From assembly GCA_964471325.1 (NCBI GenBank), contig CAYYFL010000009.1, forward strand, positions 19,175 to 83,174: a DNA stretch of 64,000 nt, in the 5' to 3' direction. The first letter of the stretch is position 1, and each line of letters opens with the position of its first letter. A program made the translations under genes and the position numbers. A model generated the notes under the pieces. That model made no database searches and was not told the origin of the DNA. It saw nothing but the letters and a program-made list of their open reading frames with translations. The DNA comes from Velamenicoccus sp964471325 (lineage in GTDB: Bacteria; Omnitrophota; Gorgyraeia; Velamenicoccales; Velamenicoccaceae). Positions 1-7,352 of the stretch are shown piece after piece.

Positions 1-1
1 C

Positions 2-79
2 TTGGACATCCGTGTCGGCGTGCCCGGCGACAAAGATGCTTCACGTAAGGTGCTCGACAAGATCCTGACGTATTTATAA
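2..79 (+). CDS. 3' end of an unidentified protein (partial)
   Basis: An open frame enters from the left edge and ends at TAA 77-79, giving 25 residues that finish with KVLDKILTYL. The rest of the gene lies outside the window. Nothing in this tail identifies a family, so no function is proposed. The reading frame is supported only by uninterrupted coding and by the intergenic repeat that starts right after the stop. Confidence 0.5.
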   Translation: MDIRVGVPGDKDASRKVLDKILTYL

Positions 80-133
80 GGGGGAATGCTTCGGTATAGG
101 GTCTAACCCGGAAAGGGTAGGCCTTCGCATGCC

Positions 134-231
134 GCAGAAAGCGGCATACCCGCGCCATTCCGAATAAGCGCGGGGTATGTGAGCAGAAAGCGGCATACCC
201 GCGCCATTCCGAATAAGCGCGGGGTATGTGA
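134..231. repeat. Two tandem 49-bp palindromic units
   Basis: Units 134-182 and 183-231 are exact tandem copies. Each contains a short GC hairpin (CCGCAGAAAGCGG-like) and a longer one, TACCCGCGC paired with GCGCGGGGTA around an AT-rich loop. A third, diverged unit begins at 232 and runs into the long direct repeat. No coding potential is apparent. The gene-free stretch 80-527 is entirely this repeat mosaic. Confidence 0.85.
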
Positions 232-522
232 GCAGAAAGCGGCACACTTGCTAGACCGATGAAACAAGGTGCGGCTCATCCGCCGCAGAAGGCGGCGTAC
301 CCGCCATTCCGATATGGCGGGGTGCGATTGAGCCAGGTAATACCAAGTAAGCAGAGGGTTCAATCTCGCCTGAGGCGGAAGGTTAAAGGAAATTAACGTT
401 ACTCCTCGCGTAAACATCTCGACAATTTATGTCTGCACCCAGCCTTCGCAGAGCTCAGGCGGGCAGCCATAAATTCTCAAGATACGCTCGGAGTTAATTC
501 CGCCGGAGGCGGAATTAAGGAG
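232..522. repeat. 291-bp direct repeat, copy 1 (palindrome mosaic with RBS-bearing end)
   Basis: The same 291 bp recur at 3928-4218, with one substitution (g505 versus a4201). The right part, 392-518, is an imperfect long palindrome. Its left arm contains TTACTCCTCGCGTAAACATC and its right arm CAAGATACGCTCGGAGTTAA, with an inner AATTTATG/CATAAATT stem. It ends in the hairpin TTAATTCCGCC/GGAGGCGGAATTAA (494-518), fused directly to AAGGAGG (517-523), the Shine-Dalgarno of the next gene. The near-identity of the two copies implies recent duplication or gene conversion. Confidence 0.93.
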
Positions 523-527
523 GTTTT

Positions 528-914
528 ATGGAAATGGTCAAGAAACAGGCCCACTGGTTTTTGCGGTTGGCCATTGCCGCTGTTTTTCTGTTTCACGGTT
601 TGACCAAATTCCCGACTATCTCCATATTTGCTTCTATGATGAAGCTCCCATGGCTTATCGCCTTGGCTGTTCCCGTATGCGAAACCATGGGATCGGTTCT
701 GATCCTCATCGGCGGTTGCGTCAACGACCGGGGGTGGACGACGCGCGTGGGGAGCCTTCTCATTATCCCCGTGATGGCGGCCGCTATCTACATGATCCAC
801 TGGGGGCAATGGAGTTTCTTGCCTTCATCATCCCATCCGATGGGCGGCATTGAATTTCAGACGGTGCTTCTGGCGGTGTTGTTCTATCTGTTGATCAAGG
901 GAAAAGACGCATAA
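528..914 (+). CDS. DoxX family membrane protein
   Basis: The protein has 128 residues and four hydrophobic segments, at about 10-28, 40-60, 72-92 and 105-122, the usual size and topology of DoxX. The N-terminal stretch LRLAIAAVFLFHGLTKF matches the DoxX pattern (hydrophobic helix, then F-H-G-x-x-K). DoxX proteins are inner-membrane proteins whose roles differ between organisms (thiosulfate:quinone oxidoreductase subunit, redox stress), so the substrate here is unknown. The ATG at 528 lies four bases after AAGGAGG, which belongs to the upstream repeat. An in-frame ATG at 534 is a less well spaced alternative. A small membrane protein gene follows 36 bp downstream. Confidence 0.85.
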   Translation: MEMVKKQAHWFLRLAIAAVFLFHGLTKFPTISIFASMMKLPWLIALAVPVCETMGSVLILIGGCVNDRGWTTRVGSLLIIPVMAAAIYMIHWGQWSFLPSSSHPMGGIEFQTVLLAVLFYLLIKGKDA

Positions 915-950
915 CCTGGGCCGGTTGCATAGGCCAAAAGGAGGGATGCC

Positions 951-1196
951 ATGAAGCTTAATGTGAAAGCTTTCGGGTTGGCGGCGGGCATCATCTGGGC
1001 CGCGGGGGTTTTTCTGATGGCGATCCTCTGCATGCTGACCGGCTGGGCCGCGGGGTTTGTGGCCCTTCTTTCCGGGGCCTATGTTGGTTATAATCCGACG
1101 ATCCTGGGGAGTTTGGTGGGCGCCCTATGGGCATTTTTTGACGCCCTGATCGGCGGCTTGCTGTTTGCCTGGCTTTACAATAAATTTATAAAATGA
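951..1196 (+). CDS. Small hydrophobic membrane protein (holin-like annotation family)
   Basis: The protein has 81 residues and three hydrophobic stretches (about 8-27, 29-45, 52-75), ending in LLFAWLYNKFIK. It resembles short proteins that carry the automatic label bacteriophage holin in uncultured-bacterium genomes. There is no phage context here, so lysis is unlikely and the function is unknown. The ATG at 951 has GGAGGG eight bases upstream. It probably forms a two-gene unit with the DoxX-like gene and is followed by two terminator-like hairpins. Confidence 0.75.
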   Translation: MKLNVKAFGLAAGIIWAAGVFLMAILCMLTGWAAGFVALLSGAYVGYNPTILGSLVGALWAFFDALIGGLLFAWLYNKFIK

Positions 1197-1198
1197 AG

Positions 1199-1220
1199 GC
1201 TGCGGCCGCGGCTTTTTGTT
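1199..1220 (+). terminator. Rho-independent terminator after the small membrane protein
   Basis: A self-complementary GCTGCGGCCGCGGC-type stem directly after the stop codon is followed by TTTTTGTTTT. It would end the doxX-like unit. Confidence 0.6.
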
Positions 1221-1247
1221 TTGAAGCGATAGATGCCGTAAACGGCA

Positions 1248-1288
1248 GAAGGGCCGTCCTTTTTCAAGGGCGGCCCTTTCTGTTTTGA
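1248..1288 (+). terminator. Second terminator-like hairpin
   Basis: AAGGGCCGTCCTT pairs with AAGGGCGGCCCTT with one mismatch around a small loop, and TCTGTTTT follows. It sits only a few bases before the next start codon, so it could act as a terminator or as a 5' structure limiting the next gene. Confidence 0.6.
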
Positions 1289-1294
1289 AAATCC

Positions 1295-2317
1295 ATGTCC
1301 AGGAGAATTTTTTCCCCTTCGCAGGAAGAGAAACGCATTGCCGAAGATTTCCGCCGCATCGCCGCAACGGTCCCGTTGTCGGACAGCCACAAGCTTTTTA
1401 TTTTGCAGGTCTACAGCGGATTGAAACCTTCGGGGACTTTTGACGGTTTGCCGCAGACAGATATGACGGCGATCAGGAACCTGGTGGTTTTTTTGAAGCG
1501 CCTATTTTTGTATTATCGGGTGCTCCGGCTTGGGAAGAATGTTAAGATTATTTTTTCCCGCAGGCGCCAAGACGTTGAAAGGTTATTTGATATTCACGAC
1601 GGAGTGTTCCGGCGGCGCCGGCATGTCCGTGAGTACGGCCGTCTCCTGGGATACCCGCCGTGTTGTGTTGCGAGGTTCAGGGCTCAGGGCAATCCCTGGT
1701 CTTTCATTTGCGATGTCGAAGATTATCTTTGGCGGTTCCCGTCTTCTTCTTATGCAAGCCGGCTTTATTGGCAGCCGGACGCACGCCTGAACCGTTACGC
1801 CGGCCACCCCTTGATATTCCACTGGCCCTGTCGTTTAGATTGTCCTTCTTCCATAGAGCTGGCAGATAAGGTCCTTTCCTTGTACGAGTCTTATCGGCCG
1901 GGCCTTGCGCAAAAATTAATCTCCGGTCTGGCAGCGCCTGTTCTTGTTTTCCGTTCAGGGAATTATGTCAGGTTTTCTGCCCCCATGCGCCGCGGCACGA
2001 TCCGATACGCGGCCGTAAATTGTGTTACTCCGCTTTTGTTGGAAACAGGGATCTTGGGGCCGGAAGACGAAAAGGTCCTTAGGATCATGCGGACCATCGA
2101 GGCGGGGAACAGGATTTCCTTCAACGGGCGCAGTTTTACGGTTCGTCTCAACAGCCGCTCCATCCTCGAAGTGAATTTTTCCGACAGGTTTTTCTGCTTT
2201 TTAGATTTTAATCAAGACGCACAAATCCCCGGCCCTGCCCTGCCTTCGAGCAGGGCGAGCCTTGGCGCAAGCCCGTGGGGTTGCAGGAGACCGGCAGGGG
2301 TGACGGGGCTTGCATGA
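1295..2317 (+). CDS. Uncharacterised Cys/His-motif protein (possible DUF483 relative), repeat-extended C-terminus
   Basis: The protein has 340 residues and no signal peptide. Around residues 115-125 it has GRLLGYPPCCVARF, and around 170-180 HWPCRLDCPSS. A Gly-Tyr-Pro-x-Cys-Cys motif followed by a His/Cys/Cys motif resembles DUF483-type proteins, whose function is unknown; I hold this only loosely. The last 35 or so codons (from about 2211) lie inside a dispersed palindromic repeat, giving a Pro/Ala/Gly/Ser-rich tail unlike the rest. In the other two copies of this repeat the TAA in TTTTAATCAAG ends the upstream gene; here the frame reads through it. The ATG at 1295 has only a weak upstream AGGAGA-like match. 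Confidence 0.6.
   Translation: MSRRIFSPSQEEKRIAEDFRRIAATVPLSDSHKLFILQVYSGLKPSGTFDGLPQTDMTAIRNLVVFLKRLFLYYRVLRLGKNVKIIFSRRRQDVERLFDIHDGVFRRRRHVREYGRLLGYPPCCVARFRAQGNPWSFICDVEDYLWRFPSSSYASRLYWQPDARLNRYAGHPLIFHWPCRLDCPSSIELADKVLSLYESYRPGLAQKLISGLAAPVLVFRSGNYVRFSAPMRRGTIRYAAVNCVTPLLLETGILGPEDEKVLRIMRTIEAGNRISFNGRSFTVRLNSRSILEVNFSDRFFCFLDFNQDAQIPGPALPSSRASLGASPWGCRRPAGVTGLA
2211..2310. repeat. Dispersed palindrome family P1, copy 1 (inside a coding frame)
   Basis: It begins TTTTAATCAAGACGCA and continues AAATCCCCGGCCCTGCC with a GC-rich inverted repeat. The same opening occurs right after stop codons at 11159 and 63695. This copy is longer and includes a second palindromic block (CTTGGCGCAAGCC). 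It overlaps the 3' end of the preceding CDS. Confidence 0.8.
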
Positions 2318-2407
2318 AGATGCGGCAGTTTTTTGCGGAGGCCCCGCCGGGATCCCGTGCCTTCTTAGGGAGATTATTCGAGAAGCGTGGCCTGCGGGCG
2401 ATTGGCA

Positions 2408-2436
2408 TTGTAACGCAACGGCAAAAATTATATAAT
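2408..2436 (+). promoter_or_regulatory. Sigma-70 type promoter for the prepilin cluster
   Basis: TTGTAA (2408-2413), a 17-bp spacer and a perfect TATAAT (2431-2436). The predicted start of transcription coincides with the ATG at 2443, six bases after the -10 box. Confidence 0.65.
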
Positions 2437-2442
2437 TTATAT

Positions 2443-3120
2443 ATGGAGAGAAGAGATTTTTTCGATAGGGCGGACTCTCCGGGATTGGGACGGGAGGGGC
2501 GGGCCGGCGATGAGCGCGGGGGTGCAGCCGCGGCCTCTTGCGTCGCTGCAGGACGGGAAAAAAGGCTTTCTTCTTCCGAGAAGAAGACTCAGGTTTCGGG
2601 ATTTGTTTCAAGTTTTTTGTGCTTTTTGCCGGTGTCTCCGAAGAAAATAGAGGCGTCGCGTCGTTCTCCGGCAGGGTTCACGCTGGTGGAGGTCGTTTTG
2701 GCGTTGGCGATCCTTGCCGTGACGTTGTCGGGCCTGCTGTTGACGTATGTCAGCATGTTCGTCCTGACGGACATGCAGCGCGATCATGCCTTGGCAAGCA
2801 ACAGCCTCCTGGCCAGGCTTGAAGAGATCCGGGCGATGGATTTTGACAGCATTCCTGCGGCCGCAGGCCCTTTTAATTTGACCGATTACGGGTTTCCGGC
2901 CAATCGGTCCAGCCGCGGGCGCGTGGAGGTGACCACCAGTTTTTCCGGGTATCCGGCGACGCTGACAAAGGTGCGCCTTGTCGCGTCTTATGCGACGCGG
3001 CTCAACAGGACTGTCGGGGAAGATAAGAATTTCAACGGGGCCCTGGATGTCGGCGAAGACGTCAACAACAACAGCCGTCTCGATTCGTCCGCAGAGGTGG
3101 TGAGTCTTGTTGCAAAGTAA
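2443..3120 (+). CDS. Prepilin-like protein, PilV/GspI type
   Basis: The frame contains a class III prepilin signal, SPAGFTLVEVVLALAILA, in which cleavage after Gly and the +5 Glu are typical. A pilin-type hydrophobic helix and RLEEIRAMDFDSIP follow. The C-terminal region has two EF-hand/dockerin-like loops (DKNFNGALDVGED and DVNNNSRLDSS), suggesting calcium binding. The start is uncertain. ATG 2443 sits six bases after the -10 box and would give an unusually long leader of about 73 residues. GTG 2632 would give a normal short leader but has no clear Shine-Dalgarno. The frame is open further upstream to 2275, inside the repeat. The gene overlaps the next prepilin gene by 14 bp. Confidence 0.75.
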   Translation: MERRDFFDRADSPGLGREGRAGDERGGAAAASCVAAGREKRLSSSEKKTQVSGFVSSFLCFLPVSPKKIEASRRSPAGFTLVEVVLALAILAVTLSGLLLTYVSMFVLTDMQRDHALASNSLLARLEEIRAMDFDSIPAAAGPFNLTDYGFPANRSSRGRVEVTTSFSGYPATLTKVRLVASYATRLNRTVGEDKNFNGALDVGEDVNNNSRLDSSAEVVSLVAK

Positions 3121-3724
3121 AGTCTTTTTTCAGATTTTGAAGCACCGTCGCGGCCATACGCTGATTGAGCTGGTCGTGGTTTTCTGTATTTTTCTTATTA
3201 TGTTTTCCATGTTTACTCTCATATTGAGGAATGCCGACAGGGATTGGGAGATCGGCAGGGGCAAGATCATCGAGAGCCGGGAGGCCCGGCGGGCAGGAGA
3301 CAAGTTGTCGGGGCTGGTCAGGGAAGCGAACCCCGACTGGGTGATCAACGGCACGCATTATCCGGTGTCGATCACCAATAACACGCGCATTGACTTTTAC
3401 CGTCCCATCTTCAATGCCTCCGGCGTCGTGACGTCTTTGCAGAAGGTCACCTTTAAGCTCGACCCCGCCAATGCGTCGCGCCTCTTGATGAAGGAAGGGA
3501 CGGCCGCCGAAACCGTGGCGGCAACGTCCGTAGAAAACTTTTTTGTCGATTGCGGCTGTTCAGGGTGCACCGCGGTGACCGATGCCTGCCCGCGCGTCTT
3601 GATGGAAATAGAAACCAGGCGGGAGGCCGGTTTTGATTGGGAATCACGGATAACGCTGCGCAATTTGAACATGACGGTTTCAGCCGGCACAACGGTTGAG
3701 GAGCCGGCCGAAGGCGAGTTTTAG
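3107..3724 (+). CDS. Prepilin-like protein, PilW/GspJ type
   Basis: The protein has 205 residues. RRGHTLIELVVVFCIFLIMF near the N-terminus is a prepilin peptidase site (G|HTLIE) followed by the pilin helix. The body looks like a minor pseudopilin, with a Cys-rich loop CGCSGC plus one more Cys near residue 160, and it ends in an acidic tail. TTG 3107 is chosen because GAGGTGG lies just upstream and the frame overlaps the previous stop, implying translational coupling; TTG 3110 is equally possible. With its neighbours it would form a minor-pilin complex. No pilus ATPase or platform protein is present in the window. Confidence 0.78.
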   Translation: MLQSKVFFQILKHRRGHTLIELVVVFCIFLIMFSMFTLILRNADRDWEIGRGKIIESREARRAGDKLSGLVREANPDWVINGTHYPVSITNNTRIDFYRPIFNASGVVTSLQKVTFKLDPANASRLLMKEGTAAETVAATSVENFFVDCGCSGCTAVTDACPRVLMEIETRREAGFDWESRITLRNLNMTVSAGTTVEEPAEGEF

Positions 3725-3750
3725 AGGTAAGATTTAGGGAACTAATATAT

Positions 3751-3926
3751 TACTCCCCGTGTAAGCATCTTGACAATTTATGTCTCGGCCTGCCAGGGCA
3801 GGCCAGCCAGCCTTCACTCGGCCCGGCCTTCGGCCCGGGCCAGGTTCAGGCGGGTTCCGCAGAAAGCGGAACACTGGCCCGTTCAGATGGGGCCAGGTGC
3901 ATCCATAAATTCTCAAGATACGCCGC
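3751..3926. repeat. SD-family palindrome, long-loop copy without RBS end
   Basis: It has the left arm TTACTCCCCGTGTAAGCATC and the inner stem TTGACAATTTATG, then CATAAATTCTCAA and AGATACG. The loop is about 115 nt and holds four smaller GC hairpins (for example GGCCCGGCC/GGCCCGGGCC and GTTCCGC/GCGGAAC). It joins directly to the long direct repeat, so the stretch 3725-4224 is wholly repeat DNA. It looks like palindromes nested within palindromes. Confidence 0.8.
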
Positions 3927-3927
3927 C

Positions 3928-4218
3928 GCAGAAAGCGGCACACTTGCTAGACCGATGAAACAAGGTGCGGCTCATCCGCCGCAGAAGGCGGCGTACCCGC
4001 CATTCCGATATGGCGGGGTGCGATTGAGCCAGGTAATACCAAGTAAGCAGAGGGTTCAATCTCGCCTGAGGCGGAAGGTTAAAGGAAATTAACGTTACTC
4101 CTCGCGTAAACATCTCGACAATTTATGTCTGCACCCAGCCTTCGCAGAGCTCAGGCGGGCAGCCATAAATTCTCAAGATACGCTCGGAGTTAATTCCGCC
4201 AGAGGCGGAATTAAGGAG
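3928..4218. repeat. 291-bp direct repeat, copy 2
   Basis: Identical to 232-522 except at 4201. Its right end again supplies AAGGAG (4213-4218), six bases before the ATG at 4225. Confidence 0.93.
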
Positions 4219-4224
4219 AGGGCC

Positions 4225-5937
4225 ATGGGACAATACAAGAACGAAAAAGGGGTTGCGCTGGCCGCTGTCCTGATGGGGGTGGCCGTGCTTTTGGTCCTGG
4301 CGAGCATATTTTTTTCAAGCGCGCTGACTCAGAAGACGTCAGTGGATATCCAGAAATATGCGATGCAATCCCTGGCTTTGGCTGAGGGGGGGGCCGCACA
4401 GGCACGGGCAGAGCTTAAAAAGCGTATCCGCGTGGATTTGAAAGGAAGGGTGGAAGACGATACCCAGCATTGGACGTCCTCCACCTTTTCGACATATGTG
4501 ACAGGGAATAATTCCTTGGGTTTCTTGCAAGATTTTGCCTACGCGACGGGTCAACCGCAATTCTCCGTATCCGGCGATACCGCGACATTGACGCTGACTG
4601 CGCCCGATCTTAACACGGGGATCAGCGGTAATTATACCTCGACGCTCATGGTGTCGCCTAACGGCGCGCCTACGAATCCCGCCCAGGATATATTTGTTTT
4701 CCCTTATCTTTATACCATCAGCTCTCAGGGGTCTGTTTCGGCCGTGAACCCTCCTGTGCTGAAGACCATCCGCTTATGGCAGGGGCAGTTCACCTTGACG
4801 GTCCTTCGGGCCAACTTTGCCAAATTCGCATTATTCACAAGTCACCACACCACACCTTCAGGCACGACCGTCTGGTTTACGGAGAATACCAATTTTACAG
4901 GGCCTGTCTCGACGAACGAACGTTTCAGCTTTGCCAATAATCCGTCGGGGCATTTTTCGGATGAAGTCACTCAGCATGAAACCAAGGCCAGGTTTTACAA
5001 CGAAGGGGCGTCCGTCCTGCTGGATGCGGATGCCAATGGCACGAAAGATGTGCCTATTTTTGATGTGGGCTTTACGCGCGGCTACAGTTTGATCAATCTT
5101 CCTTCTACCGTGACGCAGAACGATCTCAAGACCCAGGCCTTGGGAACGATGTCCAATCCGGGCTCCGACGGGATCTATGTGCCGGAAAGCGGCGGTGCGC
5201 TCACCGGCGGCATCCTGATCAAGGGGGATGCCGGCGTGACGATGGGCGTTGACGCAAGCAATAACGCCGTTTATACCATCACACAGGGGTCGACGACAAA
5301 AAATATCACGGTTAACCGCACGGCCAACCAGACCACGGTGCAGACCGTCGGCGGTGGCACATCGACGTATACGGGCCTGCCGGACGGCGTCAATAATGAG
5401 GGGACATTGATTTATTCTCTGGACGATATCACGGCATTTTCAGGGACCGTGCAGAAAGATACCTCTCTGACGGTGTCGGCGGAGCGGGACGTCGTGATAT
5501 CCAATAACGTCCGTTATGAGAAATATACGGCCAGCCCCTTGAGCGGGATTAATCCGGACACGGGCACGGCTGCCGATAATATGCTGGGTATCATTGCCTG
5601 GGGAGGCGATGTGCGCATCGGGACGAGCGCCCCGAATGACGTCGATATCCACGGCATCATCATGGCGCCTCACGGCGAATTTACGGTGGATAATTATGAT
5701 TCCGGTGTGCCGCGCGGCACGGCCACACTTTTGGGCGGCGTCATCACTGATTTTTACGGCGCGTTCGGCCAGTTCTCCGGGACGACGCCCATTCACGGCT
5801 ATGGCCGCAATTTTGTTTACGATCCGCGCGTCCTGAACGGCAAGACACCGCCGTATTTTCCTTATCTGTCTGGTTTTACGGCCCAGGACGATCAGCATAT
5901 GGATGACAGATTGATCTGGGAAGGAGAAGGGGTCTAA
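4225..5937 (+). CDS. PilX-like pilus-associated protein (DUF4900-like body)
   Basis: The protein has 570 residues. The N-terminus EKGVALAAVLMGVAVLLVLA followed by a long polar helix (ALAEGGAAQARAEL) is the PilX/GspK-like membrane anchor. The remainder is a beta-rich Thr/Gly/Asn-rich extracellular body with stretches such as GGILIKGDAGVTMGVD and the ending RVLNGKTPPYFPYLSGF, which resembles DUF4900-type proteins. It probably acts outside the inner membrane with the two minor prepilins upstream. The start is fixed by the TAAGGAG contributed by the repeat. It is followed one base later by a small membrane-anchored protein. Confidence 0.75.
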   Translation: MGQYKNEKGVALAAVLMGVAVLLVLASIFFSSALTQKTSVDIQKYAMQSLALAEGGAAQARAELKKRIRVDLKGRVEDDTQHWTSSTFSTYVTGNNSLGFLQDFAYATGQPQFSVSGDTATLTLTAPDLNTGISGNYTSTLMVSPNGAPTNPAQDIFVFPYLYTISSQGSVSAVNPPVLKTIRLWQGQFTLTVLRANFAKFALFTSHHTTPSGTTVWFTENTNFTGPVSTNERFSFANNPSGHFSDEVTQHETKARFYNEGASVLLDADANGTKDVPIFDVGFTRGYSLINLPSTVTQNDLKTQALGTMSNPGSDGIYVPESGGALTGGILIKGDAGVTMGVDASNNAVYTITQGSTTKNITVNRTANQTTVQTVGGGTSTYTGLPDGVNNEGTLIYSLDDITAFSGTVQKDTSLTVSAERDVVISNNVRYEKYTASPLSGINPDTGTAADNMLGIIAWGGDVRIGTSAPNDVDIHGIIMAPHGEFTVDNYDSGVPRGTATLLGGVITDFYGAFGQFSGTTPIHGYGRNFVYDPRVLNGKTPPYFPYLSGFTAQDDQHMDDRLIWEGEGV

Positions 5938-5938
5938 T

Positions 5939-6232
5939 ATGAAAAAAGCGTCTCTCAATTTATTGTTGATAGCAGGATGTGTTTTAGCGGTGGTCGTCCT
6001 GGCCTTGGCGCTCATCGCCTTCTGGATGGAAAAAAAGACGGGATATTCCCCGGTTGTAACGTCGTCGGCTGATGTTTCTGTGAACATTCCGATGCATGAG
6101 GTTCCGGCTGTTGGTTCTGCGCCGGTCCAACAGCAGGAAGTTCCAGAGGCCGCGCAAAGTCCCGAACAAGAGAAGGAGCAAGAGAAGACCGTTGAATATG
6201 ACGGCATTGTCCGCGGTCCGATGACGATGTGA
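5939..6232 (+). CDS. Small single-pass membrane protein with Pro/Glu/Gln-rich tail
   Basis: The protein has 97 residues: one N-terminal transmembrane helix (about 7-28), then a hydrophilic tail rich in Pro, Val, Glu and Gln (QSPEQEKEQEKTVEYD). No family is recognised. The start lies one base after the stop of the PilX-like gene, so it is probably translationally coupled and works with the pilus-type cluster. The terminator after it closes the operon. Confidence 0.7.
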   Translation: MKKASLNLLLIAGCVLAVVVLALALIAFWMEKKTGYSPVVTSSADVSVNIPMHEVPAVGSAPVQQQEVPEAAQSPEQEKEQEKTVEYDGIVRGPMTM

Positions 6233-6263
6233 GGAGAGAGGTTTTGGAAGGGGAAAGTTACGG

Positions 6264-6308
6264 CGCCCCGCCGGATGAAAAAGATTCCCGGCGGGGCGTT
6301 CTCTTTCC
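6264..6308. terminator. Terminator between convergent genes
   Basis: CGCCCCGCCGG pairs with CCGGCGGGGCG across a 13-nt loop, followed by TTCTCTTTCC. It lies between the pilin cluster (+) and the thi4 gene (-) and could serve both strands. Confidence 0.75.
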
Positions 6309-7078
6309 TAGAGTTTCTTGAGGAGTTCTTCGGCGGCTTTTTTGCCCGACAGAAGCATGCCTCCGAAGATGGGGCCCATGCGGGGTCCGCCGAAAGCGGC
6401 GTTGGCGCACATGCCGCAGACATAGAGGCCCGGAGCCACTTCGCCGGTATTTTTGACGGTTGTCGCCTCGGCGATCTCGGCCCACATGGAGCCTTCGCCG
6501 GCGGCCCTTCCAGTTTTTGTCTTGAGGCGTATCCCGGATTTATTTTCGACGATATGGACGATTTGCGCGTCGTGGCCCGTGCCGTCGACGACATAAGAGG
6601 CGCGCATCGTGATGGGATCTACGTGGAGCCGCGCCATTTCGACGGCCGTCCAGTTGAGGACAAGTCCGCAGACGCGGTTTTTCCTGATCATGACATCTTC
6701 GGCGCTCATGCAATTGAAGACGGCCGCGCCGGCCTTGAGGGCCTGCGCGCACAGCGTCGCCGTGGCTTCGATGGAATCCGCCAGGTAGTAACCGTTCTCC
6801 CAGAGGCGGCTGCGGATGCCGAATTCATCGAGGATCTTTTTGGCCTGTGTCTGGACGACGATCTCGTTGAACATGATGCCGCCGCCCCACATGCCTCCCC
6901 CGACGGAGAGCTTGCGTTCGAAGATGGCGACTTTTTTGCCTTTTTTGGCGAGATAGTAAGCGCAGACCATGCCGGAAGGCCCGGCCCCGGCGATGGCGAC
7001 ATCGACGCAGAGATGGTCGGTCAGTTTTTTCGTGTAGGCGTCGATGATAGCCCTGGAAACCTTGATTTCGTCGATCAT
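6308..7078 (-). CDS. thi4: Thi4-family thiazole synthase, His-type
   Basis: The protein has 256 residues. It has an N-terminal FAD/NAD dinucleotide fold (VAIAGAGPSGMVCAYYLA), the Thi4 signature GGGMWGGGIMF, and a C-terminal GPRMGPIFGGMLLSGKKAAE. At the position of the yeast sulfur-donor Cys (C-M-D-P) it has His152 in RLHVDP, as in the sulfide-dependent, multiple-turnover enzymes of anaerobes such as Methanocaldococcus. It should make the thiazole of thiamine from NAD, glycine and sulfide in the cytosol. ATG 7078 is chosen over an in-frame start 69 bp upstream because AAAGGA precedes it. No riboswitch is seen upstream, unlike its paralogue at 22045. Confidence 0.88.
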   Translation of the reverse strand: MIDEIKVSRAIIDAYTKKLTDHLCVDVAIAGAGPSGMVCAYYLAKKGKKVAIFERKLSVGGGMWGGGIMFNEIVVQTQAKKILDEFGIRSRLWENGYYLADSIEATATLCAQALKAGAAVFNCMSAEDVMIRKNRVCGLVLNWTAVEMARLHVDPITMRASYVVDGTGHDAQIVHIVENKSGIRLKTKTGRAAGEGSMWAEIAEATTVKNTGEVAPGLYVCGMCANAAFGGPRMGPIFGGMLLSGKKAAEELLKKL

Positions 7079-7202
7079 GCTTTTTCCTTTCTTCAGACGG
7101 GTGATGATGCCATAAGGCGCCAGGCCTCCAGAAGGCCCGCGGCGCATGTTTGCATTTTAGCAAATCGGGGACGAATGTAAAGAATGAGCCGGAAAAATTT
7201 GA

Positions 7203-7231
7203 TTGTGTGATATGGCGGCTTTTGGTAAAGT
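7203..7231 (+). promoter_or_regulatory. Possible promoter of the envelope-glycan operon
   Basis: TTGTGT, 17 bp, TAAAGT, about 120 bp before the deacetylase ATG. The rest of the divergent spacer 7079-7352 holds no recognisable RNA or repeat. Confidence 0.35.
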
Positions 7232-7352
7232 ATCTTCAATCCCCCGGCAGGAAATGCGTGCTGCCTTGGGAGGGAACCCCCGGCTCGTCCTGTCCACGGC
7301 AGGCGCGGCGGATTCCGCTGAATTTTAACCGGACGGACGCGGAGAAGCGACT

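Noticed and set aside
951..1196. Prophage lysis gene (holin)
   Set aside because: The protein resembles sequences labelled holin, but there is no endolysin, phage structural gene or integrase in the window.
6275..7180. A 301-residue plus-strand ORF opposite thi4
   Set aside because: It is the antisense of a gene with clear Thi4 motifs and overlaps the terminator at its start.
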